Source: Rhodamnia argentea
Lineage: Eukaryota > Streptophyta > Magnoliopsida > Myrtales > Myrtaceae
Reading direction: 5' to 3'
Assembly: GCF_020921035.1 (NCBI RefSeq)
Contig: NC_063154.1
Span: forward strand, 1,798,001-1,862,000
Length of the DNA: 64,000 nt
Both the position numbers and the translations under genes were made by a program. Below the pieces are notes generated by a model. That model saw only the letters and a list, made by a program, of their open reading frames with translations, did not search any database and was not told the origin of the DNA. Shown here piece by piece: positions 11,549 to 23,352 of this stretch. Each line of letters begins with the position of its first letter. Position 1 is the stretch's first letter.

Positions 11549-12308
11549 TTAATACACGTGGGTGAATTGTCGTATGGCATACTGACCAAAGCTTTTTTTT
11601 TTTTGGCTTGGATGTAGTTGATATGATGTGCCTCACCAAGATTTTAATAGTGCAAAAGAAATCGCTCTTAAATCATAGGATGAAACTTTTCTTGTCCATC
11701 AGCTTCTTGTAGCTACAGGCAAAAGTTTTTTTTTCTCAATGGGTTAGATCTTCAAAATCATCAGTTACTGGCATGAAATTTTCTTCCTTTCCCTGTTGTT
11801 TTGCTCCACAAAAGTTGACACAAAGTCCATTCTCCCTTGCCACATTTCCCCTCTCCAAAGCTGTGTGGCCAAGTTTGAAAAAAGAAGAAGAGTCAAAAGG
11901 ACAAAGAAATGAGGTGTCTCTAGCTTTGAGGCTATAAATAAAAGATAAGTGCTGTTGGGCACAGTGTTACATAATGGATTTGGCTGTGTCAGTCTCATCA
12001 TGAACAGCACATGCCTCCTAAGATTGGCTTCGCATTATTATTATTATTATTGTTTTAAATAATGTTACAGTACAGGTGATATTATATTTGATTTCCTTTG
12101 GTCACTGGAGTTTTGACAGAAGAAGCTACCTACTCCTTTTGTAGCCATTCGAGTCGAGTCACCCTGGCCAGTCCCACTGGGATTTCCCAATTGAGAATAC
12201 CTTCTGTTCTTTGTCGTGGATCGATGATCCTTGTAATTTGTAATAATATAACATATTATGTTTGAAATGGGCAGGGTCTGGCCCCATTGTTATCTTAAAA
12301 GAAAAAAA
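11549..12308. other. Intergenic; isolated TATA-like motif, no gene recognised
   Basis: A TATAAATA motif at about 11934-11941 is followed within 50 bp by a very short open frame (MDLAVSVSS). No conserved protein is visible. A noncoding transcript is possible but unsupported. Confidence 0.35.
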
Positions 12309-12898
12309 GGAAAAAAAAAATTCAAATAAGAGTCTTGAAATTGGCCTTATTTCGAATAAGGACATGCACCGGCCAAATTATCTTAAATAAGAATTTGAAG
12401 TAGCGGTATCAATTTTAAAGAAGGGTCTAACTTTGCCGGTCGAAGGGCATTTTCGTTATTTACTTTTTATGTGTTTTTTTCCTTTCTTCCTTTTTGATTT
12501 TTTTTTCTTTTTCCTTCTTCCCTTCGCCAGCCATCGTTGGGCCTTGTTGATGGCCAGCGAAGGTTGTCGGACTTAGGCAAGGGTGTGGGTCACCATCGCC
12601 CACCTAGCCCAGGCGAGGATTGTCGTCACCGGATCTGGAGAGGGTTGCCCTCGTTTGAGGCCAACGGCAATGAGGCCCTGCCCGGAGGGAAAAGGAAAAA
12701 AAAAAAAATATTCTTAGATTTTTTTTACTAAAATGCCCATTCTCATACGGTTGGAATAGTTGCATGCTCACTGGCCTGCCAAAAGTCCTTATCCGAGAAG
12801 ATTCCATCACTTTGGACCCTTATTTGATATTATTTGACTATTTTAGGCCCTTATTTGAAAAAATAAAGACAGTTCATGTCCTTATGTGGAATTTTTCC
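12309..12898. mobile_element. Family A element A2
   Basis: The left end 'ggaaaaaaaaaattcaaata' pairs with the right end 'gtggaatttttcc'. Arms carry 'aaataagagtcttgaaat' and inverted 'gtccttatttgaaa'-like units. The interior has a GC-rich segment (about 12525-12690). The flanks read 'aagaaaaaaa' on both sides (12299-12308 and 12899-12908), consistent with a 9-10-bp duplication, although low-complexity sequence weakens that evidence. Confidence 0.6.
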
Positions 12899-12908
12899 AA
12901 GAAAAAAA

Positions 12909-13778
12909 AGAAGTAGAAAAAGATAAAATAAACAGACACGGATTATTGAGATAAAAGACAGTTCTTCTTCAAAGTTATTTGCACAGAGAACCTGTTCTTT
13001 TGGTCTTTCCTTTGCTCCAGTTTTGAGACAAAATAGCATCGTTTCAGCTTTTGTTGAGCCCGTAAACATTGGGAAAACAAAAGCGTTTATGATGTCCCTC
13101 TGAGTGATCTCTGGAGTGGTGCTGCTGCTGCTTCTTCTTTCTTTTTAAACTTGAAGCACTTGGTAACGTGACCTCTTCCAGTATGTGAAAGTTAAAGCAT
13201 GTGTATCCACGACTTTCAAAGGCTTTCTCAATCATTTCAAGGTTGTGAATCATTGATGTTGTTAATGAACAAAGGCAGAAGTTCTGCCTAGCATTAAAGA
13301 GTATGCATATAATTCCAAGTCTCCGATTCTCCAGCATGCAAAGACACTGAGAGGCTCCTAATGCAAGAAATTGAAGCAGTTATATCCGTGTAGAACAGTA
13401 ACCAACCGGATCATTGTTTCCGAAACGCAGACAAGAACAAAACTTTAGATCTTCAAGTAACTTAGATTTCTGTCGACAGTTACAGGTAGAAAAGGCAAAA
13501 AAAAAAATTAAAAATTAAAAATTAAAAATTAAAAATTTACAAACCAAAATTTACCCCCGAATGATTTCTGGAGAAGGAAATTAAGGGCCAAAATTGTGAA
13601 AAAAGTGAAAATTCACAAGTACTGGAAAGCCAAAAACAGAAAAGGCAGCACATTTCCTGCCTCTTCACAATGCTATACCTAATTCTCTACATGTATAATC
13701 TCTTCTTGTGTTCTTGAAGTTCTCGATTTTTCCACCGATTCCAATAAATATAAAGGGACCATAGGTTCTATCCAGTTC
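12909..13778. other. Intergenic / 3' side of the membrane-protein gene
   Basis: No gene is recognised. A short tandem array of a 7-bp 'taaaaat' unit lies at about 13507-13540. Confidence 0.45.
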
Positions 13779-16700
13779 TTAATCATCCCAGTTGTCTTCC
13801 CAGCCATTTCTATCAGAAGACCGAGATGCAAATCCATTTGCCTTAGCAGCTGCATTACCCTCTGGCCCTTGGCTTGGTGATTTAACTTCCCTAATCTCAT
13901 CACCCCAATCATCATCCCAACTTTCATCCCAACCTTCCGCCGCTTCCACAACATTGGCCGAAGTCGAATCCACTTGCCCCATTTCAAGCTCTTGATATGG
14001 AATCCCATCGATCCGTCTTTCCGATTTCCCAAACTTGCAGCATGCCCACACCCCTCCAATTGTAACAACCATTCCCAATAGAAGGTACAGTCCGTGAATG
14101 GGGGTGACCTGAGTGGCATAAGGGAATTGTTGAAAAAAGTTGCCTCCTGACACTGGTACTCCCATACTAATGTTGCAGTGCACATTTCCAGCATTTACTG
14201 TTATGGATGAACATACTCCAACATCAGCTGTGACATTAACCTGAGAAACACCGTTGGTATGAGAGGCGATATATTGAAGCTCAAGCCAACCTAACGCTAA
14301 TTAAAGTTGCGACCTTTTAGCCCTCAACTTTAGGTACGAATTATATGGTTTGACTCTAACAATAGGGAATTGCGGGCTCACCACTTTGGTTTCCTGTTTT
14401 GTTAGTCTATCCTCGATGGTGATGTTTGCAGGTAAGCAAATAATCTTCACTTCGAGAGGATCCTCTGCACCATTCTGGACAAGGACAAATGTCCCCTTGG
14501 ACTCTACAGGAAAAGACAACAGTTCTTTGATTCCAAAGGCCCAAGTAATGATGATTCAATCGTGCATTTGCATGACTCTAATACATTCTCAACCCATACA
14601 AGGATGCGGGCCCACAGAAAACAGCACCCTTTTACCTTTACAGACAAGGTGTTAAAGCAATGGAAAACAGTAAAAACTACTGTCAAAGACCAAAACCAGC
14701 AAGAGAGAATCAAAGTGGATAGATCTTAGACTAAGAGGCTCCAAATTAAAACATAGACTGCCGTCAAAAGTTGGATAGGCGATGAGAGCACTTACTCAGC
14801 AGAGGTGCATGGATATGTTATACAGATCCCACTACTATAAGATGGACAGAAACATAACTTCGCCTTCTCTGAGGCGTATGATGCATATTTAACCTTCTGC
14901 ATTTCACAGGTTCATGGCATTTAACTCTTTGCAGGGGCACCAGCAAAATGGAGTCACTGTGAGGGTCTATCAAGGTTTCATGAATTCTTTTTTTTTGGCT
15001 GTAGTCTAGTGAGGCTTCTTGAAAGATATTATTCATAAGTCTAGCAAGTCATACTGATATAGCTGGTAGTAACACTAAAAACTAGAATACCCAGTTCTAA
15101 GTAGGTGCTCTGTAGGTGAAATATGTTTCATTGGTCACCAGGTCCCTCTTACCATTTTTCAGCTTTCATAGCCTGAGGGCCCTAATCCTTACTTGAGCAA
15201 TGGCGAGTATTTCCTACCTCCAGCAACAGTCTTACATCATCATACAATGTACTTTAAGGAGATGAAACAGTCTACCACATTTTTGGCTATAAAAACAATC
15301 TTGCACGTCAGAGTGTGGAGACCAACATTCACACCATTCAAGATGAAAACCGCTACATTTCAAGGAGATCAAACTCTTTAAAGCGAGGGTCCAATTAAAA
15401 AAGACAAAAAAAAAACTCTTTAAAGCGAGGGTACTGTTGATAGTTGAAGATATTACTGTAGAAATCTTTTTCTGCAGCTGCTCTCACATTTAAGATTCTT
15501 TAGATGATAATCAAAGATTTTAAGTTGTTACTTGTTTCTTCAATAATCTTCTGTTTGAGGTTCTCTGACTGCACTTTCCCATACTTTCAGAGCCTTTCAA
15601 ATGTACACTAGACTAGATAATATAATGATCAGATTTTTACCAAAGTGAGCGCATATGACAGAATTCTCACATCTTTTATCAATGAGCAGACATCAGGTTC
15701 AATGTATAGAGCTTTCCATGATGCATGGATTAAAGCTCTCTGAACTAACACACACACAGATCATCACATCAATGTGATCTACAATTATCGAAATGCTGTG
15801 GAATAAAAAAAGTGAAACTGATGTTAGCGTTAGTTGTAAGGCTCAATGTTAAAGATGGAAAAGGACCATGTACAATTGATTCCAGGAACATAATGATAAT
15901 GGATGCTCCTATTGTCAAATCTAGAGCCTCTATGCCGTCATCTACATCGGTCTTAAGATAGATTTCTCCTCCATCTCGTAAAGACGAGTGTCTTTTTCAG
16001 CATTCACAACCTTCTCTTATCATTTTCCTCACTTCCTCTTCAGTCTTCAGCATCCTCATGGTGCTGGTTATAAAGAACCAGAGAAGAATGCATAGGTTTT
16101 CGCTTGCAGTTTTTGACAGCTTCCTAAGCCTTCCTGAAGTATATTACGTGACTAAAATGGAAATCTAGGATAAGCACACCACATGGCTTTTAATTATCTC
16201 AATAGGAAGTTCCTGAATAAATGCTGCAGGTCCACTTTCTACTTATGTGTTCTCTGGTCATCACCATATATCAGCAATGCAAAAAGCCCATTCAACGCTG
16301 TATTATCTCACGCTTGTACCCAATCCTGATATCATATGGTGGTAGAATCCTCTGTTGACCAAAAGATCTGTACTTCTGTTGTCACTGTACAGGATGGCAT
16401 CTCAACCTTCTCATCCTCATATCCCTATAAGGAATCATTATTTCACGACCACACCTGTAGATTCAAGATCACTATTTTCACTTCTATCATCACACGTCGT
16501 TCCAAAATAAAATTCCTCCATGAAGATCACCTTCCACAGTAGACAGCTCACATATTTGAGCCTTCTGAAAGCTAAAATGGCATCAAATGAAGAGTGCAAT
16601 TCAAGTTTGCTAATATAGCATGTGTAGAAGGCAATTACATGGGTGAATAAAGAGCTTGCAAGACGAGCCAAATCTTGCAAAGGAAGAGTGCCAACCCCAA

Positions 16701-17723
16701 CAGTGAGGAGCAGCACTGGCCATATGTGAAAAATCCAATTCTCCCATCAACTCGGGCAGAATGAGGAAACTAGTATCGATATGCTACAACATTTCAACTA
16801 AAAATGACACAGGAAACTCTCACACTAGTGCCAAGCTGCCAGCTCACCAGCAAGTATTGCATTAGGGACACACCTTCGCTCTGACCACAAACAGATTTGC
16901 ACTAACCGTACTCTCACAGCCTCACTTGAATGAATGAAGGGTGTTTCTCAGCAAAAGAAAAATTAAAAAACTCAAACCTGAGCGAACTTGGGTCGGTCTG
17001 CACTCAATGGCGAGGTTTATTCACTTAGCCTACCATCCTAAGACCACAAAATGAGCACTAAGTCCATTCAATAGGTGGCCAGTAAATAGAAGAACCACAG
17101 CAATGCCAATGAGTTGAAATAAGGGCATTCGTACATATCACTCCTCACAGCTATTCCATCTGCATAAGATCGAAGTAAAAGAAAGCAGCATAGAAACCAA
17201 TTCATCCAGTCTGGACAACGTGGCTACGAACCCCATTAACCCAAATTCTAAATATTCCATGGAACCACAAAACCTCTAACCAATCATACCTCCATTAAAA
17301 CAGATAATAAAACAGAGAAAAAGATAATTTTTACCATTTTCAGGATGGTGCAGGCAAGCAGTCAGATTGTCGCCAGCTTGGCACGTCTCAGCTGGAATCA
17401 AACACTTGTTGTCGCCACTGGAAGTAACAGTCGGATCCATGGTGTTCGATTTCTTCGGGCTTTTCTGGCCCGAATTCAAACCCGGACTAGGCGCTGGAGA
17501 AGTCTACAATCACGAACCCCCGATCGAATCAAACACCTGTGAGAACGAGAATTCACAAAACAACTGACGCGGCAAAGGGAAGATATAAAGGGCGTACCTC
17601 GTTGGGTTTCGTCCCCTCCAGAAATCGAGAGGGTCTCCCATATTTCCAAACGAGAGACGCACCAGATTGGTGACACGGGATCGAGACCAAGAGAAGAATC
17701 AGAAAGATTCGATTTTGCGACAT
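13779..17723 (-). CDS. Small type I membrane protein with acidic Trp-rich tail (DUF7356-like)
   Basis: Four exons on the minus strand (17723-17598, 17503-17335, 14503-14382, 14240-13779) agree in phase and encode 292 residues. The protein opens with a signal peptide (MSQNRIFLILLLVSIPC). A luminal or extracellular part holds paired Cys motifs (NKCLIPAETC, TACLHH, VGVCSS, VHCNIS) and NxS/T glycosylation sites. One membrane helix lies at about 186-207 (HGLYLLLGMVVTIGGVWACC), followed by a cytosolic tail rich in Asp, Glu and Trp (GWDESWDDDWGDE, NGWEDNWDD). This matches an uncharacterised plant family I recall as DUF7356; the family name is from memory and the function is unknown. Intron 2 is unusually long, about 2.8 kb (14504-17334), and an extra small exon cannot be excluded, although none is needed to keep phase. 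Confidence 0.75.
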
Positions 17724-18414
17724 TCTGGGGGATCTCTTGATCTGGGGAGATCAGAGGAAAACAAGAACTTAGGACAGAAAATCATGACAACCCATCAAAA
17801 TTGAGGCGGAGAAGACTCGAGGGTCGTCGTTTCTATTTTATTGAGATATCAATTGGGTCAATACTGGAGAGAGAGAGAGAGAGAGAGAGATGTTTAGCCG
17901 CCTCTTTGTAACATCCATCGATTCCATCCTGGAAAGTCCACGACTTTGGAGTTAGATTGACGCCGTGCCTTCTTTTCTCAAATATCAAAACCAAAATTTC
18001 TCCCTCTTTCTTTTTGCCAATTCAATGTTTCATTCTTTTATTGTTTTTTTCTGGAATTACTCTGCTTGATTTTTGTGCCCTTTTGGTCCTAAATTTCGGC
18101 TTATATAATTTTTCGAGATAAAATTTAGTTCGAAATTTAAAGAAAGAAAATCATTACCGATACGACTTTTTGTCTCGTATATTCGATATTATTGCTATGA
18201 TTACTAGTAACCTCTCCCAAAAAAAGAAGAAAAGAGAGAGATCACATTTATTTTATACGCATCAAACACAAATATTGTCTTCCATTTAATATGTTGGTAC
18301 AAATTGAATTCTTAGCATTGATAAATTGTATGGTGACATGAGAAATTCTATCTAAAAACCGAAAGTCGTGTCAATTCCAAAAGAAAAGCGAATATAGAGA
18401 ATCGGGCTATATTA
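17724..18414. other. Upstream region of the membrane-protein gene, with GA microsatellite
   Basis: A GA tract at about 17865-17890 and AT-rich sequence; no gene is recognised. Confidence 0.45.
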
Positions 18415-18665
18415 AGGTTCCATTTGTTTCATAGAAAAGGAATAATTTAAAACATATATTTTTTAAAAATAATCTCTTGTACCGTTTGAAATAGTTAGTC
18501 AATTAAAAATATTTTTCTTATTGATAATAATTCATGCCTAAACATTTTCAACGATAATGAAAAAAAAATTTATTCTTTTTTTTTTTTGCAAAATAATACA
18601 AACGATCATTTCTAAAAAAATATTTCTGAAATCATTTATTTTTTACAAAATAAACAGAGCCTAAT
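18415..18665. mobile_element. Short AT-rich MITE-like element
   Basis: The left end 'taaggttccatttgtttcat' is imperfectly matched by the inverse of the right end, 'taggctctgtttattttgta'. The interior is AT-rich with 'attgataataattcat' and its inverted relatives. Size and ends fit a hAT-like MITE. A related AT-rich fragment occurs at the right edge of the window (about 63850-64000). Confidence 0.45.
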
Positions 18666-19413
18666 TTCTATTAAATTGTTCACCGAATCTTTCTCATGCA
18701 AGATTCTTAGTGGGTGGCCCAAAGCCGGGAAGAAAGAACATTGCACGATGCTGTCATGATGAACCGGGGCCCATCCCGTACAATACGATGAAACATCATT
18801 GCAGGCCGAAACATCGGTCCTGTCAGACCAGCCCGACCCATTAGGCCCAAATGAACGAGAAAAGGCCGACCCGTGGGCTGTGGTTGTGCCCGAGCCCAAA
18901 TGATGGCTTCCGGCGAGGTCGGCTCCAAAAACTCCACGTGCCTGATTTTCACTTTCCAGGTCCATAATCCTTCGAAATAATACCCAACAAGGGAGAAAAC
19001 AAATACTACAATTACTGTAATTGGTAAAAGAGTAGGCCCAGTGACATTTTTGGATCAAACTCATTCGACGCATAATCCGTTTTGACCCGTTTTATATCAA
19101 GTCTCGCGATTTTGTGCTTTGGCATATATGTGGGTGAGGTAACTCATTCCATATATCCAATCCAGAGACGCTTTCTCCCTATTTAATGTACAATTCGGTC
19201 ATTCTTGTCTACTTTGCCATCCAAAACTCCTGTAGGGAGTCCCTTCTTATTCTAGTCCTGCCCCTCTTGTGCTTCTAATCACTCTTCACCCTCGTCGAAT
19301 CGGATCGTTACAAAATATTATGTGAAAGCCGATTAAATCAAAACCACCCCTCTAATTTGCAATTGATCCTTTAAAAAAAAAAATTAATTCGATTCTTCAT
19401 ATTTATGATTTAT
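18666..19413. other. Intergenic, nothing recognised
   Basis: Mixed composition and several short open frames, but none with recognisable domains. Confidence 0.4.
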
Positions 19414-20125
19414 CGAAAAAATTATCAAAAGGTCCAAAACTTATCACACGTTTGTTAATTCAGTTCTAAACCTTTCAAATTTTGCCAATTGAGCTCTAAA
19501 CCTTTTTAAAATTTTGCCAATTGAGTCCATTCGACCAATTTTAATCGTAAATTATTCACATGGATGTCGACCATCTTATATATTATGGTTAGAGTCGACG
19601 TGGATAATTTTTAATATTTTTCATATTTTTTCTAATTTTTTTTTCTCTGTGGCCGACCACCGGCCACACTCCAAGATCGAACGGGCAAGTCCTGGCAAGG
19701 CTAGCCTCATTGGGTGTCGCGATCGTCCGGGCTCGTCCTCACCCAAGTGAGGCTCGACAAGAGTTGGCCTCGTCGAGGCCGGATCTTGCGAGGGGAGCCC
19801 TTGTCGGGGATCGTCCTCACTCAGACGAGGCCAACCTGCCTGGCCATGGCCGGCACGGGGCAAATGGAAGAAGAAAGGAAAAAAAATGGAAAGAAAAAAA
19901 TACGAAAAATTATAAAATAATCAAATCCATTAAAATATTATTAAAATTGTACACGTTAGTGCGTGCCATATCATGTAAAATGGCTGTCATTCATGTTAGC
20001 AAATTTCAGGCAAAATTGATTGGATGGATTCAATTGGTAAAGTGTGAAAAATGTTTAAAACCCAATTGACAAAATTAAAAGGTCTATGACTAAATAGACA
20101 AAAGTGCGATAGGTTTAGACAAGTT
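19414..20125. mobile_element. Family B element, copy B2
   Basis: The left arm carries 'gttctaaacctttcaaattt' and 'gccaattgagctctaaacc' units, then the conserved 'gagtcgacgtggataattt' block. The right arm has the inverse: 'gttagcaaatttcaggcaaa' and 'caattgacaaaattaaaagg'. The GC-rich core lies at about 19645-19860. No coding potential is seen. Confidence 0.6.
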
Positions 20126-20890
20126 CTAAAGTACCAATACTAGTTGTTGATGTCTTAAATGAGCATAGGTGGATCAATAGGTAGAATGTTTCGATCTCAC
20201 GTAGGGTGCGCGCCTCTTTGCGTTGCTCCGAAGAAAACACCGACAAACATGTAAAGGCGGAGTCGAAATAGGGGAAGGAGGTTAGGTGGAATGCGTGGTG
20301 GTTTAGAGAAATTGCACGCACGTGGCCTCGTGGGTAGCTGAAGAATTGCTCTCCTCTCTCGCATTAATAGCCGCTACCCCCACCATTATTTTCTTTAATC
20401 TATTACTTGTACTAGGTAGTCGTCGTGGATTAATACGATCTGAAGTGCATATGCAGCATGCCGAATCCCTCTGTAATGGTTCATCTGGATCATTTTCCAA
20501 ATCAATTCGATAGTGCGTGCGAAGCCAAACCTTGACATCATAACTCGCTCAAATCGACGCGATTTCTCGTTACGATGCTCGGAAAATACTTGCTTTACCA
20601 TATCGGTTGTTTGCCTAACGAATGAGAAACAATAATTTGACGGCGCGAATCTAATTGCCTATCTCACTAGATACCAAAAAAAGGATTAAACGTATTCGGA
20701 CACCAGGCTCATTTTGCAACTAACCTAATTACGTCCAGCCTATGCCAAGAATCTAGGTCGTTCGAAGACAATTTGTAATGGAACAACACCCACGATCCTG
20801 ACGTGTCGTTGCAACAATAAATTCACCCACTTTTGCTAAGATAGGGGGGCATCGGATGTCAGAAGATTCAATACCAGATTCGGGTAAAAT
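20126..20890. other. Intergenic, nothing recognised
   Basis: No recognisable gene, tRNA or repeat structure. Confidence 0.4.
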
Positions 20891-20899
20891 GTTAATGCA

Positions 20900-21006
20900 A
20901 AAGCCACGTGAAGTTCAGTAAGTGAGACCGAAAATGAGGCGAAGTCACGAGCTAACAGATTCCACCACCTACCACCAATGGCAATGACTCAGTTATGGGG
21001 GACGAT

Positions 21007-21040
<34 letters not shown>

Positions 21041-21065
21041 GCTTGAGTGGTAGGTACCGCAGCTA
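20900..21065 (+). promoter_or_regulatory. CHIL promoter: G-box, MYB AC-element and GA tract
   Basis: A G-box (CACGTG, 20905-20910) lies about 60 bp from an AC-element (ACCTACC, 20967-20973) within 'ccaccacctaccaccaa'. A GA tract (about 21010-21040) and a second TAGGTACC-type motif follow, roughly 150-300 bp ahead of the first exon end. This pairing is typical of flavonoid genes driven by R2R3-MYB with bHLH or bZIP partners; the regulatory role is inferred from motif identity. Confidence 0.5.
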
Positions 21066-21200
21066 ACTCCATGATAAATGCTTGCAAAGTCTCGTGCTAA
21101 TCTCAAACACTTCCAGTCTTCCTCCATTTTTCTCTCTGCTTAATTCTCTTCGGGCTCTGCCACAGCTTTTCTTCCTGGGAAGAGGCCTGCAAATCTCCCC

Positions 21201-22951
21201 AGTAAGTGCGCCTTCTTCTCAGTTGAATCCTGCATGTTCTTGGCTCTTGCAAGTGCCCCTACGACCTCAATTCATGTCAAAGATCTCTTCTTGATTTTAA
21301 GTTTCTGGGTGGCTGAAGTGATTGCTGTCTTGTCTCTGTGTGCAGTGGGGTCTGAGATGGTTATGGTGGATGAACACCCTTTTCCTCAGCAGATCACCAC
21401 TACCAAGGCTCTCTCGCTGATGGGTCATGGTGAGCTTTTCTTTCTCTTCTTCTTCTCCTTTTATTCAGATTATTGTTAGCTGTTGTCCTTGCACCTCCTA
21501 TGTTTGTCTCTGGATTTTCCTGGCTAGCACTTTCGCCTTGTTTTGAAGCTGTTGCGAAATGTTTTAGGAGTTAAAGAAGTGAAGGAAGAGTGCTGACGAT
21601 TAATGTAGTGCTGGGTGAAACAAAGAAGTAGATTTAAATGCGATGACTCCGTTTTTGCCGCTGAGCAAACGAATCAAGGACTATTTAGCAGAGTGATCAT
21701 GTGTTGCAATAGGCTAAGTGACCTGTTCCTCTAAAGTTAATATGGAATGCTAGGTGCTTGTACACTTGCTTCTAATGCTGGTTCTGTTGGTGTTGATCTT
21801 CTTGTTTCAAGAATTAAGAGGCCTGGACAGGATAGACTTGTTCATTTCCCTGTTGTTGCTAGATATATTTCATTGGGTAGGCACAAGGATTTGTGTAATA
21901 ACTGGGGACAGATTCGATTCGTGATAGCTTGAGCTTCTAACAGGTTGCTTGCCTGTGCCATCAATAAAATCTTGCTCATCGGAAAAAAAAACGAAGCTGC
22001 TGAACAACGATTTCATCTTAAAGCACTTCCTGTCATAATTTGACTGCTATTGATATCCCATTGTTCCGAGCACCAAGCGCCAAATCTCATGTTTTGCCAA
22101 TCGTTCGATCTTTGTGCTGCGACAGGACTCACGGATGTTGAGATACATTTCCTCCAAATCAAGTTCACTGCTATCGGAGTGTACTTGGATCCTGAAATTG
22201 TCGTACATCTAAAGCAATGGAAGGGGAAGCCAGGAAACGTGTTGGCCACAGACGATGACTTCTTCGAAGCTGTCGCTTCTGGTAATGCCCATGAAATTTG
22301 TACCGCTTAGCATTATATGGTTCTCTCTTGATTGACTTATCAGCGGCAGAACCCCGCACGAGAATTTGGTCATTGAAGTTGTGATTGATTCCTGTCGAAG
22401 CAAAGCGCAATTTACATGAACTTGACTATTGCTAGTTCACATTTCTCGCTGATTTGTGGACCATCAAACTGTGCAGCCCCTGTAGCGAAATTCTTCAGAA
22501 TCGTCGTGATCAAAGAGATCAAAGGCTCTCAGTACGGGGGGCTTCTGGAGAGCGCCGTCAGGGACAGGCTTGCGGCTGAAGACAAGTACGAGGAGGAGGA
22601 GGAAGAGGGCCTCGAGAAAATAGTCGAGTTCTTCCAGTCCAAGTACTGCAAGAGCAAATCGGTCATCACATTCCACTTCCCAGCAACTTCCAACACTGCT
22701 GAGGTACACAATGCGATGAACTTGACTCATTTGCCTATCTCCATAACCATTTACACTTGGCGGACTGATACAGATACACGCTTGCTTATGAACAGATTGC
22801 CTTCAGCACCGAAGGGAAGGAGGATGCAAAGATGGTGGTGGAGAACGGGAACGTGGCCCAGATGATCAAGAAGTGGTACTTGGGAGGGACCAGCGGAGTG
22901 TCTCCGAGCACCATCACCAGTCTTGCCAACAACCTCTCTGAGAAGTTGTCC

Positions 22952-22957
<6 letters not shown>
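21201..22957 (+). CDS. CHIL: Type IV chalcone isomerase-like protein (CHIL, enhancer of flavonoid production)
   Basis: Exons 21346-21429, 22126-22281, 22477-22703 and 22796-22957 plus one base (A, 21201) of an upstream exon give 209 residues, the length of Arabidopsis At5g05270. Recognition rests on [54 protein letters not shown] and [18 protein letters not shown] proteins lack isomerase activity, bind chalcone synthase and related enzymes, and raise flavonoid output by limiting derailment products. The start codon appears split by an intron: A at 21201, TG at 21346-21347, giving [10 protein letters not shown] as in the Arabidopsis protein (MGTEMVMV). An intact in-frame ATG at 21357 would lose four residues. 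All downstream junctions agree in phase. A GA microsatellite begins at the stop codon. Confidence 0.93.

Positions 22958-23002
<45 letters not shown>
22955..23002 (+). repeat. GA microsatellite at the CHIL stop codon and 3' UTR
   Basis: About 23 GA units begin directly at the TGA stop, so length changes could alter the 3' UTR but not the protein. Confidence 0.85.
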
Positions 23003-23005
<3 letters not shown>

Positions 23006-23352
23006 CTGGTGATGGGTCTATGTAATAAGTGACCGACGAATGAGACTTTGAGTTTGAATCGCCCCGTCTTTGCTTCCCCTGTTTTTGCCTCGGCCTATAT
23101 TCCCTTTAGGCCAGTTCAGCTCATATTTCTCCTCTGTGGAAGCTTGAAAACATGTCAAGATGACATTTTGAATGTGTTAGGCAATCAATGGATTCGTACG
23201 CCATAGCAGGGAAATAAATTCATTGACCTATCAATTAGGAATCTCATGCCAAAATCAGTTTATTCGGCGAACAGGCTGAAAACAACAAGCCTAGGTTTGC
23301 TAAGTGTCCTTGTGTGTATCTTTCGGTGGCGTCTTATTGCTAATCCTACTGT
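23003..23352. other. Convergent intergenic region between CHIL and KCS
   Basis: About 350 bp separates two convergent genes and probably consists of both 3' UTRs. Nothing else is recognised. Confidence 0.5.

Noticed and set aside
11765-12010. An 81-codon minus-strand open frame near a TATA-like motif
   Set aside because: No signal peptide or domain that I can defend, and the TATA-like motif is on the opposite strand.
14504-17334. Extra coding exons inside the long intron of the membrane-protein gene
   Set aside because: Exons 2 and 3 already join in phase and give a continuous, plausible protein; no conserved segment is evident in between.
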